The position numbers and the translations under genes were made by a program. The notes under the pieces were generated by a model. That model was not told the origin of the DNA. It made no database searches and saw only the letters and a program-made list of their open reading frames with translations. DNA of 15,051 nucleotides from Acidobacteriaceae bacterium (GTDB lineage Bacteria > Acidobacteriota > Terriglobia > Terriglobales > Acidobacteriaceae), in the NCBI GenBank assembly GCA_003162255.1, contig PMMJ01000464.1, positions 8,850 to 23,900 of the forward strand, in the 5' to 3' direction. This document shows, piece after piece, positions 6,635 to 12,551 of this stretch (position 1 is its first letter; every line of letters begins with the position of its first letter).

Positions 6635-7861
6635 CTACTGCGGTTTTTCCTTTGGGAGAGTGTCGCGATTCGCGCCCATCTCTGTGAGCTTCTGCCTCGC
6701 CCACGCGTTGTTCGGGTTTTCTTGCAGGGAGAGTCTGTAATAGCGGATCGCCTGCTCGACATTGCCACGCTCAGAGTATGCCCTCGCAAGTGCATCGAGT
6801 TGATTCCACGGAGGTGGGTAAGCCTTGGGATCGCGCAGCAGGACCGTCGAAGCCTCTTCTAAGCTACCTCTTCGGATTAGACCAGCAACTACGAGCGAGA
6901 GGGTGAACGGTGGCGTAGTACGGTCATAGCCGGCTCGCTCGCCACCGTCGCGGAAATGCTTGTCGATTGCTTCGATGCCGCCCTCGTCAAAAAGGCGTAG
7001 CGGATCCGTGACGTACCAACCATCAAATATTGTGCAGAGTCCCGAATAAACACCGCGCAGCGGAATCGACGCGTGAGTCTCGTCCTTCATCCATTCAAAC
7101 TTCCAACGAAGGCCCTTCAATGTGCTAGCCTCCAATGCCGCAGCGAGTTGCTGAACGTCGGGCGTTGCCCGCCCAAGATCATTGGCAGCGGTGATGAACA
7201 AGTCAGCTCGGAGATCCTTCAACTCGGAGAGAATGTGCTGTACCCGCACAATCTCAGCTCCATTGTTCCATCCAGCGGTAGGATCGATCGCAATGTACGC
7301 GTTAAACAGCGAAGGTTTTGTAGTCAGAGCGTGAACGGCGAATAGTCCGCCGAAAGAGTGACCGACCAGGATCCTGTACGGCCGAGTGCGGTAGTTCCGT
7401 TCGACATATGGGATGAGTTCGCCGCTGATGAAAGCAAGAAAGGCATCGGCTCCACCGTTTCCCGGTGAGAAACGGTTTTCGATCTCCACCTGCGACGGAG
7501 GCGTGAGATCGTGCGTGCGTTGCGCAACCTCGCCGCTATCAATCCCGACTACGATCATATCGGGGATACGTTCGCTGTCAGCCAGAAAGTGGACGATTTC
7601 CGCGGTGAAGTTGAAATTGGATTCGCCGTCTAGCAAGTACAGCACCGGGTAACGATCGGTTCCGGCCTCATAGTCGTTCGGCTTGGAGATCGAGAGCGAC
7701 CTGGACTGCTTCAGAAGCTTGGATTTTATTTGGACCCTTTGCCCAATTGTGACGGTGTTGGATTGGCCCTGACCAAGAGAAAATCCTGCAGAAACCAGAA
7801 GCACGATACCTAGCGCGCAGCGCATGTGAGACGGCCTCGATTTCGTCGGCATCCGACGCAT
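6635..7861 (-). CDS. Exported esterase (alpha/beta hydrolase, putative esterase D family) with C-terminal TPR-like repeat
   Basis: A 408-residue protein counted from ATG 7859-7861. Alternatives are TTG 7864, ATG 7852 and ATG 7825; all keep the signal peptide MRCALGIVLLVSAGFSLGQG. Residues about 45-285 form an alpha/beta hydrolase like the Fes/IroE/esterase D group: YPVLYLLDGESNF (71-83), the nucleophile elbow GHSFGG with Ser169, and a probable catalytic His263 in DETHAS. These enzymes hydrolyse ester bonds such as those of siderophores or acyl-sugars; the substrate here is unknown. Residues about 352-395 (LARAYSERGNVEQAIRYYRL and following) resemble one or two TPR units, possibly for partner binding. 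No Shine-Dalgarno is visible; TAGTAT (7874-7879, minus strand) may be the -10. It is likely exported to the periplasm or beyond. Confidence 0.82.
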   Translation of the reverse strand: MRRMPTKSRPSHMRCALGIVLLVSAGFSLGQGQSNTVTIGQRVQIKSKLLKQSRSLSISKPNDYEAGTDRYPVLYLLDGESNFNFTAEIVHFLADSERIPDMIVVGIDSGEVAQRTHDLTPPSQVEIENRFSPGNGGADAFLAFISGELIPYVERNYRTRPYRILVGHSFGGLFAVHALTTKPSLFNAYIAIDPTAGWNNGAEIVRVQHILSELKDLRADLFITAANDLGRATPDVQQLAAALEASTLKGLRWKFEWMKDETHASIPLRGVYSGLCTIFDGWYVTDPLRLFDEGGIEAIDKHFRDGGERAGYDRTTPPFTLSLVVAGLIRRGSLEEASTVLLRDPKAYPPPWNQLDALARAYSERGNVEQAIRYYRLSLQENPNNAWARQKLTEMGANRDTLPKEKPQ

Positions 7862-7940
7862 CAATTCGCCGCAATACTAAATCAAAACCATACCTGGCGA
7901 AACCAGGCGTTCTCGCAAGCGTGCTCTGTTTGTTCGCCCG

Positions 7941-7983
7941 CAATTGGGGGGGGTGAATGTAATCGAGATGTCTCGCCAGTTAT
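7941..7983. repeat. Right copy of the imperfect direct repeat flanking the two-gene island
   Basis: It shares CAATTGGGG, GAATGTAAT, GAT, CGCCA and TT at matching places with 5901-5944 in the same orientation. It carries its own inverted repeat, CGAGA-TG-TCTCG (7964-7975), at the place of the GTAAT-N6-ATTAC structure in the left copy. It lies 80 bp upstream of the esterase start. Confidence 0.5.
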
Positions 7984-8027
7984 CATTGGAACACAATGGC
8001 AAGCACGAAGGTCTTGCAAAATCGATG

Positions 8028-8058
8028 AAAACAAGCGTTCTTAACGCTTTTCTTGTTT
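8028..8058 (+). terminator. Hairpin followed by a T-rich run, no upstream gene
   Basis: AAGCGTT (8033-8039) pairs with AACGCTT (8043-8049) around 3 bases. It can be lengthened with bulges by AAACA before and TCTTGTTT after. On the plus strand it is followed by TTTTCTTGTTT, resembling an intrinsic terminator. No plus-strand gene precedes it, so it may end a short unannotated transcript or be part of a repeat relic. Confidence 0.35.
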
Positions 8059-8154
8059 GCGGTGAATCCGTCTCGGAGCAGTTGCAGCATAGGCCAGGCC
8101 ACACCCCACTTCCAAGCGCGCTCGGGCCCGGTCCAGACCCCGATGTTCCAGTGA

Positions 8155-8191
8155 TGTGATGCAGTCACGTTAGCCTGTGACCAGCATCACA
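8155..8191 (+). promoter_or_regulatory. CRP-family-like binding sites upstream of the hybrid kinase
   Basis: TGTGA-CCAGCA-TCACA (8176-8191) is a perfect match to the CRP half-site pair with the correct 6-base spacer. A second, imperfect pair TGTGA-N5-TCACG (8155-8169) lies just upstream. The better site is centred at 8183.5. If TATACG (8213-8218) is the -10 and transcription starts near 8225, the centre would be at about -41.5, the class II activator position. Regulator identity and function are inferred. Confidence 0.45.
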
Positions 8192-8212
8192 GATCGTCGC
8201 TCTCCCAAACCG

Positions 8213-8218
8213 TATACG
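8213..8218 (+). promoter_or_regulatory. Candidate -10 box of the hybrid kinase gene
   Basis: TATACG lies in the perfect 10-bp palindrome CCGTATACGG (8210-8219), 21 bases after the CRP-like site and about 66 bases before the start codon. No -35 hexamer is clear, as expected for an activator-dependent promoter. Confidence 0.3.
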
Positions 8219-8242
8219 GGTTGTTAGTAGTCCTCCTACCAA

Positions 8243-8264
8243 AGCTCTTCTTTAGCTCTTCTTT
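8243..8264 (+). repeat. Tandem 11-bp duplication in the kinase leader
   Basis: AGCTCTTCTTT occurs twice head to tail (8243-8253 and 8254-8264), 20 bp before the kinase start. Its pyrimidine richness leaves the gene without a Shine-Dalgarno sequence nearby. Confidence 0.8.
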
Positions 8265-8284
8265 CATCGCTTACGTGACTGGCT

Positions 8285-10075
8285 ATGGTAATGCGAAAAG
8301 CTCCGCCGAGATTCAAGGGGCCCGTTCTTTATGGGCTTATGTACTGCGTTCTGTCCGCACTTTGGATCGCCCTGACTGACAAGTTGGTAGCCCAGCTCCA
8401 CCTCCCTCGACAAACCGTCGTGCAACTGAGTATCGCCAAGGGGTTCCTGTACGTCATCGTCAGCGGTGCCTTGATCTATGCCATTCTGAAGCGGCTCCAA
8501 GAGGTCAACGACAACCTGGAGAGCACGGTCGCTGCCCGTACCGCAGCACTGGAGCAAAAGAAGGAAGCCCTAAAAGAGCAGGCCGACATTCTCCGGACCT
8601 TCATCGACTGTGCTCCGGTTGGCTTGGCCATGTTTGACCGCAACATGTGCTACATCGATGTAAGTAAACGATGGTGCAAAGAATATGGTCTCGACCGCGC
8701 CTCGATCCTCGGCAAATCCCAATACAGTGTCTTTCCCGATCTTCCCGAGCGTTGGAAGGAGATCCACCGCCGCGGCCTGAGGGGCGAGGTCTCGCGCAGC
8801 GAACAAGACTCCTTTACCGACCAAAATGGCAAGGAACATTGGCTGCGATGGGAGGTCAGGCCGTGGGGAGACGCTGATACCGGAGCTGGTGGCATCATTA
8901 TCTTCACCGAAGACGTTACGCAACAGCACCTGTTGGAGAGTCAACTCCTGCAGGCCCAGAAAATGGAGGCCATCGGTGTACTCGCAGGTGGCGTGGCCCA
9001 TGACTTCAACAATCTCCTGATGGTCATACGGACTCGGACGGAACTGATAGAGCGGTCCGCCGCTGATCCCGAAACGGTCGTTAGTCATGCGCATCGAGTC
9101 CCTGAAGCCAGCGACCGAGCCGCTTCTCTTACCGCGCAGCTCTTGGCCTTCAGCCGCAAACAGCCACAACAGCTGGCGTACGTCGATATCAATTCCGTCG
9201 TCACCACCGTCTGCAAGATGCTGCCCACGCTGGTCGGCGAAGACATCGAACTTACTGTCACGCCCATGGCGACGCCGGGTGTTGTCCATGCCGACCCATT
9301 CCAACTCGAGCACGTCATCATGAACTTGGTGGTGAATGCCCGCGATGCCATGCCCCATGGCGGCCGGTTGCTCATCGAAACCTCCCTCGCCGAACTTGAC
9401 GAGGAAGTCTGCCGCCGCCACGGCGCCCAGGTCCCGTCCGGACGTTATGTTGGTCTTTCCGTCACTGACACCGGTTGCGGGATGGACCAGCAGACTCGCG
9501 ACAGAATTTTCGATCCCTTCTTCACAACCAAAGCCGTGGGCAAGGGCACCGGCCTGGGTCTGTCCATGGTCTACGGAATTGTGAAACAGAGCGAGGGTTT
9601 CGTTTGGGTCTACAGCGAGGTCGGACAGGGAACCACTTTTCGCATATACCTGCCCCAATCTCAATCCCTGCCATCTCCAGCCCCCATCCAGGATGTTCCT
9701 TCATCCCCAGTAAGGGGAACGGCAACCATTCTTCTCGTAGAAGATGAGCCCGGATTGAGGGAGGTCATGTGCGAGTACCTGCAAACCTGCGGTTACGATA
9801 TTCTTTCGGCCGAAGATGGCAAATCCGCCCTGCAGATGGCCGAGGCGCGAAAAGACCCCATCCATATTCTGCTGACCGATATCGGAATGCCCGGCATGCG
9901 AGGAACGGCCTTGGCGCCGAAAATTATCCAGATCCATCCTGAAGCAAAAGTGATCTGGATGTCCGGGTACCCGGGCGATGTGCTAGACGACTTGCCCAAC
10001 GCATCCTTCATGCAGAAGCCCGTTGACCTGCGCCTCCTAGTTGCGAGGATCCAGAACCTCCTCAACCTTTCCTGA
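8285..10075 (+). CDS. Membrane-anchored hybrid sensor histidine kinase (PAS-HisKA-HATPase-REC)
   Basis: A 596-residue protein. Two membrane helices (about 13-31 and 50-68) enclose a short periplasmic loop of about 18 residues, followed by a coiled coil (70-100). A PAS domain covers about 101-215 (FIDCAPVGLAMFD). The HisKA H-box is GVAHDFNNLL with phospho-accepting His239. The ATPase domain has the N-box NLVVNARDAM (347-356), G1 DTGCGM (395-400), F-box FDPFFTTK (409-416) and G2 GKGTGLGLS (419-427). The C-terminal receiver (479-596) has Asp487, phospho-acceptor Asp532, Ser560 and Lys578, all intact. The phosphate may pass to its own receiver and then to an unlinked partner; no response regulator is adjacent. 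Start ATG 8285 or ATG 8291 (Met3) cannot be separated, and neither has a Shine-Dalgarno. The small periplasmic loop suggests intracellular sensing through PAS. Confidence 0.93.
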   Translation: MVMRKAPPRFKGPVLYGLMYCVLSALWIALTDKLVAQLHLPRQTVVQLSIAKGFLYVIVSGALIYAILKRLQEVNDNLESTVAARTAALEQKKEALKEQADILRTFIDCAPVGLAMFDRNMCYIDVSKRWCKEYGLDRASILGKSQYSVFPDLPERWKEIHRRGLRGEVSRSEQDSFTDQNGKEHWLRWEVRPWGDADTGAGGIIIFTEDVTQQHLLESQLLQAQKMEAIGVLAGGVAHDFNNLLMVIRTRTELIERSAADPETVVSHAHRVPEASDRAASLTAQLLAFSRKQPQQLAYVDINSVVTTVCKMLPTLVGEDIELTVTPMATPGVVHADPFQLEHVIMNLVVNARDAMPHGGRLLIETSLAELDEEVCRRHGAQVPSGRYVGLSVTDTGCGMDQQTRDRIFDPFFTTKAVGKGTGLGLSMVYGIVKQSEGFVWVYSEVGQGTTFRIYLPQSQSLPSPAPIQDVPSSPVRGTATILLVEDEPGLREVMCEYLQTCGYDILSAEDGKSALQMAEARKDPIHILLTDIGMPGMRGTALAPKIIQIHPEAKVIWMSGYPGDVLDDLPNASFMQKPVDLRLLVARIQNLLNLS

Positions 10076-10220
10076 CTGCGCCCAGAGACTTTCCTAGTCT
10101 CACGCGCACACTCCCGCAGGCACTCTCCAGCACCTGCAGGTGGACTCATTTTGGACTCGCGAAAAACACGCCTGCGGGCCCGATGTGAGCCGCTGTGCCT
10201 TGTTTGGCTGGAAAACCTAT

Positions 10221-10251
10221 AACCACAGGTTCCTCTGTGTGCCCCGTGGTT
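10221..10251. terminator. Hairpin between convergent hybrid kinase and dnaJ; possible terminator
   Basis: AACCAC (10221-10226) pairs with GTGGTT (10246-10251), with a nested CACAG/CTGTG pairing inside. It lies 15 bp after the dnaJ stop. On the minus strand the stem is followed by ATAGGTTTTCC. It resembles widespread ACCACNGAGG/CACAGAGG-type intergenic repeats. A terminator role for dnaJ is inferred. Confidence 0.45.
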
Positions 10252-10265
10252 AAAAGTTCTTGACT

Positions 10266-11516
10266 CTAAACTTTCCCCCACAACTCGGCCCGCGGGTCCT
10301 CTGGATTCAGCTTGGCCAGTTCGCGCAGCAGTTCTTTGGTCTTCTCATCGCGAGGCATAGGCACGGTAATCTTCACTTCGACGATCTCGTCTCCACGCAC
10401 TCCGTCCTGGGTTGCCGAGGGCACGCCCTTTTCGCGCAGCCTGAGCTTCTGGCCGGACTGCGTTCCCGGAGGAATCTTCAACATGCTGCGGCCATCAATG
10501 GTGGGCACTTCGATTTTCGATCCCAGCGCCGCTTCTACCGCCGTCACCGGCACCGTGATGTGGATGTCGTCGCCCTCGCGGTGGAAGAGCGCGTGTTCGC
10601 CCATGCGGATAATGACGTAAAGATCGCCGACTCCGCCCCCGCGCAGGCCGGCATTGCCTTTGCCTGCGATGCGAATGCGCTGCCCATCGCGCGTTCCCGC
10701 CTTGATACGGATCTCCAGCGGATCGGTGCGCTCGACGCTGCCTTCGCCGTGGCAGACCGGGCAGGTCGAAATATTCTTGCCCGTCCCATGACATCGCGGA
10801 CAGGTGACGTTGAACTTCATCCGTCCGCCCGTCTGTTCGATCGTTCCTTTGCCGTGGCACTGAGGACATACTCCCGGAGCTTCGATGAAGCCATTGCCAT
10901 GGCAGTTCCCGCAGACATCGCGCCGGGCGATATTCAACTTCATTACTCCGCCGCGGATCGCAGTCCAGAACGGCACGTTGACTTGATACTCCAGATCGCT
11001 GCCCGGCTCCGGGCCTTCCTCGGCCGCCCCACCGTGCCCGCCGCCACTGAAAATGCTGGAAAAGATATCCTTGAACCCGCCGCTTCCGCCGGTCGGACTC
11101 TTTCGTCCGCCAGCGCGCGCGCCTTCGAACAGATCGGAAAAGTCGAAGCCTCCGAAATCGACGTTGCTTTGCGCACCGGGCTGCCGGCCTCCTCCCGAGA
11201 AGCCTCCGCCAAAGTCGCCGGGGCCGGCGCCGGGTTGGCCGCCGCCGCGCGCATAGGCGTCCGCCGTAGCCGCATCGATGTTGTCGGAGTAGAACCCAAG
11301 CTGGTCGTAAATCTTCCGCTTCTTGGGATCGCTGAGGACGTCATTGGCCTCGGAGAGAGTCTTGAACTTTTCCTCAGCGGTTTTGTCGCCGGGATTGACG
11401 TCCGGATGATACTTGCGCGCAAGCTTGCGGAACGCCTTGCGGATGTCCTCGACCGAGGCGGTCTTCTTTACTCCGAGAACGCCGTAATAGTCTTTGTCTT
11501 TGGTTTGGGTGGCCAT
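10266..11516 (-). CDS. dnaJ: Chaperone protein DnaJ (Hsp40, type I)
   Basis: A 416-residue co-chaperone that stimulates DnaK ATPase and delivers unfolded substrates. The J domain (about 9-73) has the essential HPD at 37-39. A long Gly/Phe-rich linker (90-165, FGGGFSGGG, GGFDFSDLF) follows. The zinc-binding domain has four complete CxxCxGxG motifs at 202-209, 217-224, 239-246 and 252-259. The first-to-second and third-to-fourth spacings (15 and 13) are slightly shorter than the 17 and 14 of E. coli. The C-terminal substrate-binding region runs 262-390. Start ATG 11514-11516 has no Shine-Dalgarno; a TAAATT box ends 11 bases before it, so dnaJ may also have its own promoter with a very short leader. 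It lies downstream of dnaK, a small ORF and a GIY-YIG gene on the same strand. Confidence 0.96.
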   Translation of the reverse strand: MATQTKDKDYYGVLGVKKTASVEDIRKAFRKLARKYHPDVNPGDKTAEEKFKTLSEANDVLSDPKKRKIYDQLGFYSDNIDAATADAYARGGGQPGAGPGDFGGGFSGGGRQPGAQSNVDFGGFDFSDLFEGARAGGRKSPTGGSGGFKDIFSSIFSGGGHGGAAEEGPEPGSDLEYQVNVPFWTAIRGGVMKLNIARRDVCGNCHGNGFIEAPGVCPQCHGKGTIEQTGGRMKFNVTCPRCHGTGKNISTCPVCHGEGSVERTDPLEIRIKAGTRDGQRIRIAGKGNAGLRGGGVGDLYVIIRMGEHALFHREGDDIHITVPVTAVEAALGSKIEVPTIDGRSMLKIPPGTQSGQKLRLREKGVPSATQDGVRGDEIVEVKITVPMPRDEKTKELLRELAKLNPEDPRAELWGKV

Positions 11517-11558
11517 GTCTAGGTGCGAATTTACATCAAGAGCTCAACCTTCAATTGT

Positions 11559-11620
11559 GTCATCCTGAGCGGAGCTTTGTCATTGGCGAAGCCGATGACA
11601 AAGTGGAGTCGAAGGACCCC
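11559..11620. repeat. Modular palindromic repeat (copy with GGCGAAGCC core)
   Basis: Layout: TGTCATCCTGAGCGGAG, an inner inverted repeat CTTTGTCAT (11575-11583) / ATGACAAAG (11594-11602) around a GGCGAAGCC core, then GGAGTCGAAGGACCCC. The same outer blocks recur at 14705-14767 and, inverted, at 12156-12216, with different inner arms. It lies between the GIY-YIG gene and dnaJ. Confidence 0.8.
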
Positions 11621-11658
11621 ATGCCTGTCAATACGACCAGCGGCAACGCAAGGCGTTC

Positions 11659-11991
11659 TCACCGCGCTGTAATCGACTGTCCAGCAAACACCATTTCCGC
11701 GCCCGCCTTCTCCGCCAAGTCTTCCCATCGCGGATTCACGGACTCGATCAGAACGATCTTCTTGGTCCGCCGCCATCCCTTGAGCTGCTTCTCGCGATCG
11801 ATGGCCTTGAGAACGTCATCGAAACTCTCCCAGTAGACTAGACGGTCGCAGTGATATTTGCTGGAGAAGCCCTCGATCTCTCCGCTCTTGTGCTGCAGAA
11901 CGCGGACGTACAAATTGTTCGTCATTCCAATGTAGAGAGTGCCAGTGCGGCTAGCGACCATGTAGACCCAGTACCGCTTCTGGTCCGTCAC
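11659..11991 (-). CDS. GIY-YIG domain protein (UPF0213/YhbQ-like)
   Basis: A 110-residue single-domain protein of the GIY-YIG nuclease superfamily. The paired motifs are WVYMV (8-12) and YIG (20-22), followed by Arg30 (LYVRVLQH), His34 and the metal-binding Glu67 in IDREKQLKGW. These match the catalytic Tyr, Arg and Glu positions of the fold. Length and motif order fit the stand-alone UPF0213/YhbQ-type proteins, whose cellular role is poorly defined; some homologues act on DNA. Start GTG 11989-11991 is supported by AGGAG (11998-12002 on the minus strand) at a spacing of 6. It lies between a 59-aa ORF and dnaJ on the same strand, flanked by a palindromic repeat module on each side, so it may be a late insertion in the chaperone cluster. 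Confidence 0.88.
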   Translation of the reverse strand: MTDQKRYWVYMVASRTGTLYIGMTNNLYVRVLQHKSGEIEGFSSKYHCDRLVYWESFDDVLKAIDREKQLKGWRRTKKIVLIESVNPRWEDLAEKAGAEMVFAGQSITAR

Positions 11992-12155
11992 CGCTTACTC
12001 CTGTCGCCTTGGGCGGAACATGGTCATCGGCGAAGTCGACGACAATCGCGTCAGGGAATTCTTCCCCGCGACGGCGACGGTGTGCCACCAGCACAAGACA
12101 TCGACTGCATCGAGAGAACGTCCTGTCGAGTTCAATCGCAGCTCACGCGGGTATG

Positions 12156-12216
12156 GAGTCCTTACGACTCCGCAAGAGCTTCACTTCGTGAAGGTCTTGC
12201 TCCGCTCAGGATGACA
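12156..12216. repeat. Modular palindromic repeat, inverted copy
   Basis: Read on the minus strand it begins TGTCATCCTGAGCGGAGC, then has an inner inverted repeat around CACGAAGTG, and ends GCGGAGTCGTAAGGACTCC. It is the same family as 11559-11620 and 14705-14767 in the opposite orientation. It sits between the 59-aa ORF and the GIY-YIG gene. Confidence 0.75.
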
Positions 12217-12239
12217 ATTCTGAAAAGCGCGCCGACAAC

Positions 12240-12419
12240 TCAGTTCACCACTTCCTTCGCTTGCTCATCCACCGCCACGGTGAACGCCTCAAATGGCGAG
12301 GCATCCATCGATACGGGAATCCGCTGCACTCCCGTCGCGGTTGGCGCGAAGCAGTACCAGCGCCCCTCTTCGGGGACAAAGTTCACGAAAAACATCTGAC
12401 CATTCACTTCGAATCTCAA
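12240..12419 (-). CDS. Small protein of unknown function (59 aa) in the dnaK cluster
   Basis: A TTG start at 12417-12419 preceded by GAGGAAGG (12424-12431 on the minus strand), ending at TGA 12240-12242. The 59 residues begin MRFEVNGQMFFVNFVPEEGR and continue WYCFAPTATGVQRIPVSMDA, then SPFEAFTVAVDEQAKEVVN. The pattern of alternating hydrophobic strands, balanced charge and G/C-rich third positions looks like a real small soluble protein with a beta-rich fold. No family was recognised. There is no ATG near the front; the only other start candidates are internal (GTG at codon 5, ATG at codon 9). It lies 130 bp downstream of dnaK and 248 bp before the GIY-YIG gene, so it may be co-transcribed with dnaK. 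A run of charged and aromatic residues makes a chance frame less likely. Confidence 0.6.
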   Translation of the reverse strand: MRFEVNGQMFFVNFVPEEGRWYCFAPTATGVQRIPVSMDASPFEAFTVAVDEQAKEVVN

Positions 12420-12450
12420 TTCGCCTTCCTCTTTCCTCGCCCAACTGCAG

Positions 12451-12471
12451 ATCCCTCACTTCGTGAGGGAT
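12451..12471. repeat. Perfect 9-bp hairpin with TTC loop before the small ORF
   Basis: ATCCCTCAC (12451-12459) pairs with GTGAGGGAT (12463-12471) around TTC. The loop and closing pairs equal the inner core of the repeat at 12156-12216 (CACTTCGTG). It lies 20 bp upstream of the small ORF's ribosome binding site, where it could affect message processing. Confidence 0.65.
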
Positions 12472-12500
12472 GACAACTTCTAACGCTTTAGATGCAGCTT

Positions 12501-12551
12501 GGGGGCGCTCAACGCGCCCCCTGAAAGCTGATGGCTGATGGCTGACAGCTT
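12501..12551. terminator. Hairpins at the 3' end of dnaK
   Basis: GGGGGCGC (12501-12508) pairs with GCGCCCCC (12514-12521) over 5 bases, a strong stem 29 bp after the dnaK stop. There is no U-run on the minus strand, so it may weaken rather than end transcription. Next to it, AAGCTG (12525-12530) / CAGCTT (12546-12551) brackets copies of the GATGGCTGATGGCTGA word also seen at 227-291, and overlaps the dnaK stop codon. Confidence 0.5.

Larger units (their letters stand above)
7862..8284. other. 423-bp divergent intergenic region with repeat, hairpin and regulatory site
   Basis: This gap separates the minus-strand esterase from the plus-strand hybrid kinase. It holds a small hairpin beside the esterase promoter (CCTGG 7893-7897 with CCAGG 7903-7907), the right direct repeat, an A/T-rich hairpin, two CRP-like half-site pairs, a TATACG box and a tandem 11-bp duplication. 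No gene in it is convincing. Confidence 0.7.

Noticed and set aside
5901..7983. Intact insertion sequence between the direct repeats
   Set aside because: Neither enclosed gene resembles a transposase, and the repeats are direct rather than terminal inverted.
7983..8168. 61-codon minus-strand frame in the esterase-kinase gap
   Set aside because: It overlaps the hairpin at 8028-8058 and a CRP-like site, has no ribosome binding site, and its translation matches nothing recognised.
8570..9664. 364-codon open frame antisense to the hybrid kinase
   Set aside because: In codon register with the kinase, whose motifs are complete across this stretch.
10260..11522. 420-codon open frame antisense to dnaJ
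   Set aside because: Same codon-register cause as for dnaK; the translation is Ala/Arg/Val-rich without a family pattern.
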